Shown: piece by piece, positions 32,564 through 46,700 of the stretch
Position numbering within the stretch: the stretch's first letter is position 1
How the letters are laid out: the number at the start of each line of letters is the position of its first letter
Source: Terana coerulea
Taxonomy: Eukaryota; Basidiomycota; Agaricomycetes; Polyporales; Phanerochaetaceae
DNA length: 64,000 nucleotides
Reading direction: 5' to 3'
NCBI GenBank assembly: GCA_024811115.1
Contig: JAKOGH010000670.1
Span: 1-64,000, forward strand
Made by a program: the position numbers and the translations under genes
Notes under the pieces: model-generated
Databases searched by the model: none
Seen by the model: the letters and a program-made list of their open reading frames with translations, nothing else
What the model was told of the DNA's origin: nothing

Positions 32564-34617
32564 ATGGCGCACGAGCAGGAAGATACAACACGCCCTGGCA
32601 CTGCAGGGACCGACTCGACCAAGACTCAGCTGGACAAGTTGGACGAAGAGCAGGCCAGAGAATCTGTACCTCTAAACAGCGTGATTGCACGTGAGAAGTC
32701 CGAATGTCACGGCGGTGAGGGTCAGTCCGCTGTACCAGAAGATAAAAAGGTAAAGCTCCCAAGTTCATATAATAATTATAATGAAATGCAAATATTGATC
32801 TCTCCTGCAGGAGGACATCCTCGAAAACAATGAGGACGACTGGGAGCACGACTCTCGCAATCCTCGAAATTGGTCCTTCTGGAGGAAGTGGCGGATGGCC
32901 GGCATCGTGAGTAAAAGCTGCTAGTTACATCTTAGTGTACGTATTACTGACACATTGTTGATGTCAGGTGTCGTTCTACACCTTCGTATCACCTCTTGCG
33001 AGTTCCATGATGGCGCCTGGTCTACCGGAAATCGCAGAGCATTTCCAGATTACGAGCGAAACGATCGTAGCCATGACGCTTAGCATATTCCTACTGACTT
33101 TCGCCATTGGGCCTCTGTTCTTGGCCCCTCTCTCCGAGATTTATGGGCGAACATGGGTGGGTGTTCTTGCTTTACTGCTAATATGCTTACTGATCTTACC
33201 TTTAGATTCTCCACGTAGGCAACTTGTTATTCTTGGCTTTCAACCTCGGATGCGCGTTCGCCCCAAATACCAGCACCCTCATTGGCATGCGGCTACTCTG
33301 CGGTTTCTTCGGCAGTGCGCCAATAGCCTGTGGCGGCGGCACCATCAGCGACCTCTTCTCTGAGCGGGACCGCGCGTCGGCCATGGCGGTATACAGCCTC
33401 GGGCCTCTCATCGGCCCCGCCGTTGGACCCATAGCAGGGGGGTTCATAACGCAAACTATCGGCTACAAATACGTCTTCATCGTCATTGCTGCGACCTGTG
33501 GGGTGGCGGCCGCTGTAGGAATCCCATTCCTTCGCGAGACTTATTCGCCCGTGATCCGTCTGAGACTGGCGAAGAAGGCAGGCGATCCAGAAGTCGCTCA
33601 GAAGCTGCATCCGCACTTAGTGCAGAACCATGGGGGGAAGTGGCATCTCATCTGGGTAAACTTGCACCGGCCGTTTATTTTGCTCACGCGAAGCTTCGTG
33701 TGTTTCCTACTGAGTTTGTACATGGCTTTGTGCGTGATTTGCTCACATTTATATCTTGACGAGGACGATGCTAAATGTTCATCTTAGCATGTATGGTGTT
33801 TACTACCTCATGTTCACCACCTTCCCTGGTAAGCGTCGGTTATAATCTTTATCTGCTACACGTCTGCTGACCTCTGCGTTAGACCTGTTCTCAAATACGT
33901 ATCACTTCACCCTTGGTGTTACGGGGCTGTGCTACATTGGGCTGGGTCTCGGTTTCGTGTCTGCGACACTGTTCGGTGCGAGCTTTGCCGACAAGGTCTA
34001 TCTTACTGTACGTGCAGCTTTCAATACCATCCGCCCATCATCACCTAAAACATGCACCTCCCAAGCTCTCCGCAAGAAACGGCGGAAAGGGGAAGCCAGA
34101 ATTCCGCATACCCGCACTCATCTTTGGGTCTTTCTTTGTCCCCATTGGTCTCTTGTAAGCCCGCTAGAGACGTTTAGCTGGGTGACTTGTACTGACCAAT
34201 TTTCAAAACAGCTGGTACGGCTGGTCAGCAGAAGCACAGATACATTGGATCATGCCCATCATCGGCTCTGGCATCTTTGGATTCGGTCTGATGACTACCT
34301 TGTGCGTCCCAGCTCCTCTGCACACCACAAGTTTTTATCTCACCCCTTGTTTACACTCGTAAAGCCTGCCTATTCAGCTGTACCTCGTCGACACCTTCAC
34401 CTACGCTGCCTCCGCGCTTGCGGCTGCCTCCGTCTTCCGCTCCATGCTGGGCTTCGCGTTCCCGCTGTTCGGCGAGCAGATGTACGCCGCGCTTGGGTTC
34501 GGCGGCGGCAACTCGCTGCTCGCGGGGCTGGGGATTGTGCTCGGCATTCCGTTCCCCGTATGGCTATGGTTCTACGGTGAGAAGATCAGGCAGCGGAGTA
34601 CCCTGACCCGGGGCTGA
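32564..34617 (+). CDS. MFS multidrug/polyamine exporter (DHA1, Tpo1-like)
   Basis: A twelve-helix proton antiporter is predicted. A hydrophilic N-terminus ends in DWEHDSRNPRNWSFWRKW, the usual lead-in of fungal DHA1 pumps. Motif A reads APLSEIYGRTW. The central loop starts FLRETYSPVIRLRLAKK. Later helices include MYGVYYLMFTTFPDLFSNTY, EFRIPALIFGSFFVPIGL, WYGWSAEAQIHWIMPIIGSG, LPIQLYLVDTFTYAASAL and FRSMLGFAFPLFGEQMY, a very characteristic family end. About eight introns all join in frame. The stop is TGA at 34615. Substrates are probably drugs, polyamines or other small cations; sequence alone does not decide. Confidence 0.88.
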
Positions 34618-35074
34618 GCGAGTTAGTCGCTTTCATTGCTGTTTGGGAAGTGTTGGAAACTTTCACGCACGCGGGATGTTGCAGAAGCTTGCATGAGCGA
34701 TGGTCGCTGCGCGTTCGTGCTCAAGGCATATCTACACGTTTTAATGGATTTCACGTACTTACGATATCACGTACTCTTCTGCCGTGTCATTGGCTTACAG
34801 GCCAACACCTTACCATATCTGTATTACCTACAATAACGTATGTAGATAGAGGACGACGCTCAACAATTTCATCAACGAGTCTGGCTGCAGCGCTGTAAGA
34901 TGTCCTCTGCCTGGTGCCTACTGAACGGGCGCTTGAATACAGTAGATCAAACGCCACAAAGGCGCTGTCCCATCAATCCGGTCATTCCGCGCAGAGTGAA
35001 CTACATGCTCCAACACTATATGACATGGCAGTACAAAGGTTCAAAGCAAAATTTGAGGGTACATAATGAACCTT
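34618..35074. other. Convergent intergenic region
   Basis: This holds the 3' flanks of the exporter and of NSP1. I see no motif-bearing ORF or structure. Confidence 0.35.
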
Positions 35075-37204
35075 TCACCGCCCACCGCCTCCAAACCTCA
35101 CGCCGTACGGGCTTGAACCCCGCACCAGCGGCGCCACCATAACCTAACCTCGGACTGGCAGGGCCGTCTGCAGCACCGCGCACCCTTCGTTCCACGTCGA
35201 CAACCTTTGTCTCGACCTCCCGTACTGCGCCGTCAATCCACTGCAGGCTCTCGAGGTGGTTCGCGAGCACCTGCGCAATCTGCGTAAGCGGGGTCGTCGC
35301 TTGCGGGCGAGCCCCGCAGCGACGCTCGTGCTCAACGAGCCGTCGGCCGCAGCGGAGGGGGAGAGGTGCGCTGAGGTGGCATACGTCGGGGAGAGCGCGT
35401 TGACGGACTCGATCATCTGCGTGAGCGAGCCAGAGAGGTCGTCGAGATGGCCGTGCAGTTCTGTGGCGAGCACGTAGCTGAGTTCCAGCGATCATGTTAG
35501 TAGTCACGAGCTGAAATGTCAACCACTCAGGTACTCACTTGCGATCCCTCTCCGTGTCGGCAGGGCCGGTGTCCAATGCCCTCAGTCCTCCTGCAGCACC
35601 CTGTGACGGTCCGTTGGACCCCAGGATTTCGTCGGTCAGCCTCTCGTATGCGTCGAGCGTCGCTGCAAGATCGCGTTGTTGCTGCTCAACATGTTCCAGG
35701 GATTGATCTACCTCGTTTTGTTCCCGCTCCGCCGCACCCAGGGTAGCATAGAGAGCGGCAAGCTGCAAGAAAGAGGAATTCAAGGTCAACACTGCGTTCA
35801 GCATATTACTCAGTGCAATGTAACGCACATTGTTTCCGCTCTCAATCAGCGCGCGATCCCAGACCGCGACCTCCGTAGCAAATTTACCGAACTCCTTGAC
35901 ATGAGTCTCAAGCTCGGCAGTCCATTTGTTCACAATTTCCTCAATCGGCTTGCCACGGAGCATTGAAGGCATAGGTACGGAAACTTGTGCTGCAGTAACA
36001 GTGGGCGGAGCGCCAGACGCTGAGGGAGCACTGGAAGCGCCCGTCCTGGTCTGGTCAGTGCCCTTATTCGCGGTCGAGGCACTGAAAAGATTGAACGCCG
36101 ACGCTATGGATAGCATTGAATGACATGATTGCGTTGCAAATAAGGACACGACTCACGGGCAGCACCATCTTTTTTCTCTTCTGGCTTCGCGGCAGTACTG
36201 GCAGCATTGCCAGTCAGATTGAAGAGACCTGATGCTGGCGCTGCTGTCGTCGATGCACCCACGCTCGTCAAACACACCGCGTCTGATGTAAGGAGATTAC
36301 ATATAACTCACCAGCTGCGGGTGTGCTTCCAGTCGTGGCCCCGCCAAACAAGTTTGGGGTGGGATTAGTAGTTGCACCAGGGGCTGAAGTACCTGCCGCA
36401 GGAGTATCTGGTTTCTTCGCACCGAAGAGGCCTCCACCACCAAACAAACCACCTCCGGTAGCAGGTGTTGGGGCCGCAGCAGGTGCGCTACCGGACGTGG
36501 GGGCACTTGCATTTGCGGTGGATGAGACATTTCCAAAGAGAGAAGGCGCGGCAGTCGCTACGTGCACAGTTAGTCGGAGCGCAGTAGATAAATCGCATGT
36601 TAATGGCGTACACGACAATCCAGACGCGGCAGCAGGTGGCTGTCCAAAGACTATGCAAGCAATGTGCCATTAGTTTCATTTTTCACCGGTACTGAGAGAG
36701 AGAGGTGCGACGCACAACTGGAAGCACCAGACTTTGGTGCGGTTTGGTCTGCTGGTTTAGGTGCCCCTCCGAAGGATGGAAAGAGGCTAGGTGCGGCAGG
36801 CGCACCGGCCGGGGTGCTGGTCGTAGCATTCGAGGCAGGTGTTGGAGCGCCACCGAATAGACCGCCACTGGATGCAGGTGTTGCGGGCTTGGTTCCGAAC
36901 AGGCTGCTTCCTGCGGGAGCACCTGCTGGCGTACTGCTACTGGCACCCCCTGCAGTGTTGCCAAACAGACTCCCTCCACCCCCGCCACCAAAGATACCTC
37001 CGCCTGTAGTCCCGGCAGTCGTGGAAGATGCTGGGTTCCCGAATAGATTACCGGTAGGCTGGGCTGCAGAGCGTAAGGTCAGAGAGCGAGTAGGAGGCTG
37101 TGCGACGTACTGTTCGACGTATTGGTCGAGCCAAAGAGTCCCCCGCCGGATGTGCCCTGGGCATTGTTGCCGGCTGTCGAGCCTGCGTTCCCGAAGAGAC
37201 TCAT
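35075..37204 (-). CDS. NSP1: FG nucleoporin Nsp1/Nup62
   Basis: This is the central-channel FG nucleoporin. It also joins the Nup82 complex on the cytoplasmic face. It starts MSLFGNAGSTAGNNAQG and runs through many spaced LFG and FG units in Ser/Thr/Ala/Gly/Pro-rich sequence (GGGLFGSTNTSN, GGLFGGGGLFGAKKPD, NLFGGATTG, FNLFSAST). The conserved C-terminal coiled coil follows: IEEIVNKWTAELETHVKEF, VAVWDRALIESGNNV, SFLQLAALYATLGAAEREQ, EQQQRDLAATLDAYER and ANHLESLQWIDGAVREVE. The coiled coil changes frame at GGG 35305-35307. A second slip near CCCC 35118-35121 would give the tail SSPYGVRFGGGGR ending at 35075; otherwise the frame runs to 35016. Both are probably base-count errors in an essential gene. 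Confidence 0.88.
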
Positions 37205-37550
37205 TGTTGTGGTGAATGTGAACAGGCGCGTCGCGTCCAACACGAGGAGTACGGATAGAAAGCCAATTATGGCGAGGTAAGTAGACGTACTTACTGGTCA
37301 GTCAGTCTTTGTTATACCCCTTACCTCACGTTGTGATCCCTTGTAGTGGTAGGTAACAAACATGCGCCTATCACAGAAAGCTGGACGATTCTCATGTCTT
37401 CTTCGTCCACGATGCCCTGACAGTTTGAAGCTGCGCGCGACCTCATACCACCTCCCATGACATTCGTAGCGTCGCATACCTCTGCGGTACTATTGTCAGA
37501 CATTTCTCACGCGGGAAAGGTGCGTTTCATGCAAGATATTCAAATTAGTC
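37205..37550. other. Divergent region between NSP1 and the F-box gene
   Basis: This 346-bp gap includes a 60-codon minus-strand ORF (37321-37503) without recognisable features. I treat it as leader sequence rather than a gene. No clear promoter motif is present. Confidence 0.35.
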
Positions 37551-38922
37551 ATGGCTCAACCGACTGTGAGCAGTGTTGACTGCAATATGCTTCTCGCATG
37601 GTTTCTCGCCTTTCTTCAGCAATTGCTTGCGGTTCTGGTGAACATATTAGGTCGCGTTTTCACTAAACGTGTAACGCCTGCGCCTTCTATCAATTACGCC
37701 GTACGCTCTCCTCGACTACCGGTGGAGATCTGCGAACGCGTCATAGACTTCGTGAATGCGAGCTTCGTGGGCTTCAACCACGAGTCAGACATAGACCGAA
37801 GACGTACTCTCGTCGCTTGCTCACTCACCTGCCGGGACTGGCGGCCTAGGAGCCAGCGACATCTATACCACTTCCTGGTTTTGGACGACCGGTTGCAGTT
37901 GGAAAGCTTTGTAGGCGTAATGCGGAGCAACACTGACCTTGCTACTTATGTTCAAGACCTTTCCATACGTGGTAACCGGACGGGGAAAACGTTTCCCTCT
38001 GGAGTCGAGCAGTGGACGTCTCTGATCGCGATGACACTACGGTCGTTCTCAAACCTCGAGCGTCTCAGCCTCAAGTGGTGCGACTGGCGGTGTCTACATC
38101 GCAGTTTCTTCGTGATGGTCTCCTCACTACCTACCATTCGACGACTGATGCTGAGCGGGGTGCAGTTCCACTCCTCCCGCGACCTCATTTACTTCGTCTT
38201 TTCCTTCCCGAACCTGGAGGAACTCACAATGCATTACATGCATACTTCTGAAATGCGCCCCCACTTCCCTATCAAACGGCTCAAGCATGCTATACCTCTC
38301 CGTCTTCTCAAGATTGATGGTTTGACGTCCTTGGCAACGGGCCCTGTGCTTCGTTGCTTATACGACTCGAAATCAGCGCGGAAATTGCGGTCTCTTAAGG
38401 TGTCGGCGCAGTACAAGTTGACGCAGCTTGAATTGAACCAATTCCTGGATGGATGCGAAAGCCTGGAAACCCTGAATGTATATTTGGATATGGGTCCGCT
38501 GAATCCCGGTAAGCACTCACGAGGGCTCTTGCGTTTTCGACTAACTTAAGTCTTCCTCTGAAGCTGTTGAGGAGCATTTCGACCTGCATAAATGCGTGCA
38601 TCTCCGCCACCTTTGTCTTCAATACACACAAATACCTGCTTGCAACACTGCTTTCTTGTCGCAAACATTATCCACGGTGCGGTCTCCGTTTATGACCACC
38701 ATAAAACTCGATATTCTGGAATCGCGTAAGGAAATACCTGTGCTAGATCACATCGACTGGACATCCCTGGATACGGTGTTGGCGACCTCACATTTTCAAC
38801 CACTCGAGAACGTTATAATTAGGCTATGTATTTATATAGATGTTGAGTCGGACTGCGTTGAGAAACGCCTGCCTCTTCTTCAACGTCGGGGCGTTTTGAC
38901 TCCCGAGGTTCGCCTTCGGTGA
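37551..38922 (+). CDS. F-box protein with leucine-rich-like C-terminus
   Basis: A predicted SCF ubiquitin-ligase adaptor. After a hydrophobic N-terminal segment (MLLAWFLAFLQQLLAVLVNI) comes RLPVEICERVIDFV and RRTLVACSLTCRDWRPRSQRH, a typical basidiomycete F-box. Repeats resembling leucine-rich units follow (LERLSLKWCDW, IRRLMLSGVQF, FPNLEELTMHYM, ARKLRSLKVSAQY, CESLETLNVYLDM). One intron (about 38507-38562) joins NP to AVEEHFDLHKCVHLRHLCL. Such genes are strongly expanded and fast-evolving in Agaricomycetes, so the target cannot be guessed. The N-terminal hydrophobic stretch is unusual for an F-box protein and could tether it to a membrane. Confidence 0.8.
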
Positions 38923-39323
38923 CGTGTATCGAGACGCATGACGTACGACATCAGTCATTAAATATACTATGTACAAACCTCACGTTGCATCCTACCTGTT
39001 CTTACTCCCACTATATTTGCTCACATTTCGCCACATATGATCCACGACTCTCAGTGCAGCTAGCGTACTAGTACCGGTGTCGTACTTGTGCTCCTATAAT
39101 TCAGAATTTTATCATAGTTTCGTACCCCCGAAGGCTTGAAGGAAACAAATATTGTACCATCTGTAATTGATTATTGTGGTCCTCCCTTGGGCTTGAGCAC
39201 TCCATTGATTGAGGTGTTGCCATATATGGTTGAGGTCGCTTAGTCATTCGTCTGCCAACATCGTTTCCGTCACGGTTGAGTCAGAGCAAGGAAAGGCGAA
39301 AGTCGCCTCTCGCTCGTACACCC
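38923..39323. other. Intergenic region upstream of ESA1
   Basis: An AT-rich 3' flank of the F-box gene followed by the ESA1 leader. I find no gene or conserved element. Confidence 0.35.
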
Positions 39324-41832
<2,509 letters not shown>

Positions 41833-43705
41833 ATGGGCCTGACTCGTCTTTTAACCATCTCCTCCAGACCCGCTCTCAGGTCCACTACAAAAGCCGGGCT
41901 GTCTCACAGAGCTCACCCTCTCCCCAGAACCATCATGACTGCCACCAACGGTCACACGAACGGTGTCGCAGCCAAGCAGAACGGTGCCCGCACCAATCTG
42001 GTCCCCATAGCCGACCGCCTGGAGGAAGGCAGAGCACTCGCCCAGGACGTTTGGTCTATCTTCAAGTACGTGAAGTGCCGTCCTCTACACCGCGCCATGA
42101 CTTATCTAATAAGTCTATCTATGCCAGTGCCGCTAATCTGCCTGCCGACTGCCTCAACCTCGGCCAAGGGTACATGAACTTCCCTCCTCCACAATGGATC
42201 AAGGACTCCGCGACGGAAGCCCTCTCTACCGTGGTGGCGAACCACTACTCCCACCCCAAGGGACGGCCACGTCTGCGCCAGGCTATCAAGGAATACTACA
42301 GCCCTCTCCTTGAACGGGAACTGGACATCGAGACCGAGATTCTTGTCACCAGCGGTGCTAATGAAGGTGCGAGACCCTTCGTCTCTGCATACCTCACACG
42401 CTAACGTTTGTCTTATGTAGGCCAATACTCGGTGCTCACAGCTTTCCTGAACGATGGCGACGAGGTCATCATGTTCGAACCTTTCTTCGACCAGTACCTC
42501 CCCTCTGTCGTCTTCAACGGCGGCAAGTGCGTTTACGTTCCTCTGCACCCCGACACGACGAAGGCCAAGCCTACCAGCGACGACTGGAAGATTGACTTTG
42601 ATGAACTCCGGTGAGTCAGACGACACCCTGTGCCTTGACCAATGTCTGAACGCTTTTGTCTCAGTCGCGCGATCACGCCGCGAACAAAAATGATCATGGT
42701 AAACACCCCGCACAACCCCGTCGGCAAGGTGTTCACGCGAGAGGAGCTCCTGAAGATCGCTGAGATTGTCGAGGAGTACAATCTCATCTGTATGTCTGAC
42801 GAAGTGGTGAGTTTTCGCCGGTATTCCAAATCCACACAGCGCCCTAATCTCAAACTTCCACGTAGTATGATACACTCGTTTTCGACGGCAAAGAGCATGT
42901 CCGTTTTGCGACTCTCCCCGGCATGTGGGACCGTACCGTAACTGTGGAATCCGCCGGCAGTCAGTGAACAGCCTTTTCACTACTCTCGGTTCTTGTGTGC
43001 TTATTGTGTTGTGTTCCAGAAATGTTCGCAGCCACGGGCTGGCGTATCGGCTGGCTCATCGGCCCGTCCTGGATTATTCAACCCACCCTCGCCGCCACCA
43101 CTCGTATCGTCTTCTGCAGCAACTCGCCGATGCAGGAAGCCGTCGCGGCTGGTTTGGAGCAATGCATCAAGCGCCGCTTCGTCGAGACGCAATGCGAGGA
43201 GTATGTTGAGCGAAGGAAGATTCTATCCGACGCCTTCGACCGCCTGGGAGCACGTTACACGCTTCCAGAAGGCACGTACTTCCTGCTGCTCGTAAGTACC
43301 CACGACGAAGTTTCACAACAGTCAGTCTTCTCACCACGGTGTACAGGACATCTCAAAACTTCATTGGCCTGAGGACTACCCATTCCCGGCAAGCGTCGAA
43401 GGCAGGGGAAGGGACTTCAAGTCAGTCTCCACTTACAAGTCTACTTGGAGGTTTTCTCATATATCTGCAGGGCCTGCTGGTTCATGGCTATGGAGGTCGG
43501 TGTGTCTACAATCCCGGTTAGCGAGGTGAGAAATCATTCGGAGGCAAACCTCACACGTCAATTCTAACTGCCTACCCAGTTCTACTGCAAGGAACACGTC
43601 TCGATCGGCGAAGCGTACGCACGGTTCGCTTTCTGTAAGGACGTGGACACCCTCCACCGCGCTGCTGAGCGCCTCCAGGGATTGGCCAAGTTCATGCGGA
43701 ATTGA
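41833..43705 (+). CDS. BNA3: Kynurenine/glutamine-type aminotransferase (Bna3/KYAT family)
   Basis: A PLP enzyme of fold type I that converts kynurenine to kynurenate and acts on related substrates. Motifs include CLNLGQGYMNFPPPQWIKD, VANHYSHPKGRPRLRQAI, ILVTSGANEGQYSVLTAF, VIMFEPFFDQYLPSVVFNGG, MIMVNTPHNPVGKVFTREEL, ICMSDEVYDTLVFDGKEH and the Schiff-base lysine in SAGKMFAATGWRIGWLIG. Eight introns are all in phase. The first 34 residues are Arg/Ser-rich without acids and look like a mitochondrial presequence. A second in-frame ATG at 41935 (MTATNGHTNG) would give a cytosolic form. The gene ends 79 bp from the convergent SLH1 stop. Confidence 0.88.
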
Positions 43706-43784
43706 GTGGGAGGTACTCATCATTTGTTCGCTGTATTCGCTTGGTTACATGTATAGAATTACGATGTGTAAGAATAGAGCATTA

Positions 43785-46700
43785 TCAACTCGACTCCAGA
43801 TCATCCACGATCCGCGAGAGCTTGTCGCTCTTACTTCCTGACATCGCGTCATAGAATGCCGGATTGCTCTGCAGTCGCTGAGCTAGGAAAGTGAAGGACA
43901 ACGCGTCGACGCCGTCCTGCTTCGTCTTGATACGGCCAAGGCTCCGCTGGTTCCTATACCATGACCGCAGCGTCTCGTCCTCTAGTAACTTTGATTCCAG
44001 TGGTAGACCGTCTGTCAAGAAGCGCAGGATGGTGTCCTTGGCCTCCGCCTGGCAGAACAGGTGAAAGTGTCCCGCACCATTGTGCCTCACCGCCCTTCCC
44101 TGCATCCGCACCAGCTCTTCAAGGCTGTATTCCCGAACCTGACGTTCCTCCCCACCGGGCCTGATGTGCACGTACTGCGTACCCATGACCACCACCGTAG
44201 CTGCACGCACGGGCAACGACCAGCACGAATCGTGGGGCACCAGGAGTACGCGAACGATGCCCTCGGCATACAGCTCCAGTATCGTGGTGCGGTCTTGTTT
44301 CGGAACGCCCTCGTGGAAGAAACCGATTCCACGGCTGACGAAGTCGACGAGACTCCTGTCCTGCAGCCGCGAGAGGTACACCTCCAAGGCCTCCGGGAGA
44401 ACCTCATCGGGAAGATAGCCCCTTACTGTCGCCGTCTCCAGTGCGCACTGAGTGAGCAGGTCCTGCGCGATAGACCGGCATTGGCCCCGCGACGGCACAA
44501 ATACGATAACAGGTTCGCCTGGGGTTGCCTGGATGGCCGTGTGTGCCGGCTTCGCCATTGCCTTGAATAGCGCACCGGCCTGGGGTATAGTGAAGCTGTG
44601 CGTCGAGATAGTAAGCGATTGGTCTCTATCGCCAGGCCTGAAGCTGTGCAACGCCATCGGATCGACGCTGAGCCAATTAGCCAAGTCGGCAGCGTCGTTC
44701 AGGGAACTCGAGAGGCCGATATAGCGGGTTGGTAATTGCTGAGTCGCCCGAAGTAGACTTGCGACACCGAGCTCGTAAGACGCGTCCAGTAGTTCTAAGT
44801 TCTCGCATACCACCAGACGCAATCCGCCGAATACCGTCTTATTCAAGTCGGGGGGATGTTTGACATCATCGCGTACAGGCTGTCCGCAGTGATCAGACAA
44901 ATGCTCCTGCCGGACGGAGGTGAGAACGGTGAGTCCCTCGAATGGACGTCCACGGAGACATCCAATATTCTGCCAAGCGGACGTAGATCTGCAGATATCT
45001 CCGTGAGGAGGCTCCGCCTCGGCACAACTAGCAGCACCCATGACCCACGACGTGCGTCTTTCAATGTACGCCTGGACGGGTTTGTCGTGAGAATCGTGCG
45101 AGCTAGCAGGATCGAGATAAAACATACCATATCGCGAGTTGTGCAGCCAGTGACTTGCCGGAGCCGGTCGGCGCACAAACCAAAGAATGAAGGCTTGTGT
45201 TGGAAAGACTCCAGATGACCTGGGACTGTATACCGTTCAAGCTGCGTACCCGAGTGGAAAGGGCATCCTGAAGGACCTGATGGTGTAGGACATCCAAAGA
45301 GAGGAATGGTATGTCAAGACGAGGGGTATGACAGTCCGCTAGCGTGGGCATTGCTAGATCCTCAAGCGACACCGAGACCTCTTCTTCCGCCCCCATCCAT
45401 CTGTCAGATACGAATCGTATATTCACCGACGGCGGGGGCTTTCCGTTCGGTATTGAGATGATGAAGTCAACCTCTAGTACGTCTGTTGTCGGGCGGAAGA
45501 GTAAGTGGGATAGTTGCAGGATCGTGATGCCTTCGTGATCCTCTACCCATAGCCAGAACGGCTCTACAGAGTGATGAATCTTCGTATCCCACTTGAAATC
45601 GCGCTTCACCCGCGTGGAGATCTTGAGAACGTCTGGCCCTAGCGGTCGTAAATCGTACGTGATGCTTGCTGTAGGAAAACGCTGGGCTGCGTCCCGTATA
45701 GCGGCGCCGTGCCTCTCATTCAAGCGCACCAGCTTCCCAAGTTCGTCGGCAGTCATAGCGGCCAATTCAGAAACTGCGTAGTCATCGGCAAACCGTCCAA
45801 GGTTATAGAATATGTCCTGCTTGAGCCCTGTGAACTGTTTCAGAGGATTGTCGAAGGGCCATAGACGCTTCTCTATCGCCTTGCTCATTCCCATCAGCAC
45901 GGCGCTGACGTTCGCCCATTTCTTGCTTATTGCGATTTCCAAAAGTGCCCTGACGATACGCCCGCCATTTTGAGCGGCATAAGCTTGGTCGGAAACCAGA
46001 GCGAAATCTTCCGGGCGGAAGTTGCTGATATAAGCCTGCAGAAGGATATTGACCTTCCCTTCACTGGTATCGGAAGGTTTGCCTTTGGTGGATCCCTCGA
46101 TCGCTTTCTGGACTAGCATTCAGTCAATGCTTCTCCAGCAGCACAAAGGATGCAGCTGACCTGCACTGTGCATGGCACAATCTCCTCCGACTCCGCCAAG
46201 CTGTCTAGTTCTTTTGGTCTCCGAGTCGCGACTCTGTATTTGCTTGAACTGCGTCACGTCATTAGCCTCCATCACACCGCGACTGCGAGATCGCATACCT
46301 CCGTGCTCTTGCATAGCATTCGCAAAACGTCAGCCTCCGTCATCTTGGGCTTGAATTCCTTGTTGTAGATTTCCAATCGAGCTGTGACGGATGTAGTATT
46401 TTGCAGCTATTCTGCCCAGATCCGTGATGACGAAGTGCCCCGTTTGACGGTCAAAAGCGATCATACGAGCTTCGGCAAGTTTAGAGGCGGCTTCCGTCAC
46501 AAGAGCGCTTCGCTTGGACCTAATACCAGGGTCTCCAGCGACCTCGTCCCAAGCCATACCTATATGCTAAGTGTCAGACGTGCTCTATAATCTGTAGAGA
46601 GACATACCGTATTGGAAAGGATTCTTTTCATCCGGACAAATAGGTATGTGTAGCCTAGCCATCTTAAGGCGTCGTCTTCGTTCGCCACCGTCCCCAACGC

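Noticed and set aside
37321..37503. 60-codon minus-strand ORF MSDNSTAEVCDATNV...
   Set aside because: No recognisable family and it sits in a divergent promoter. It could be a small gene or leader exon, but nothing supports it.
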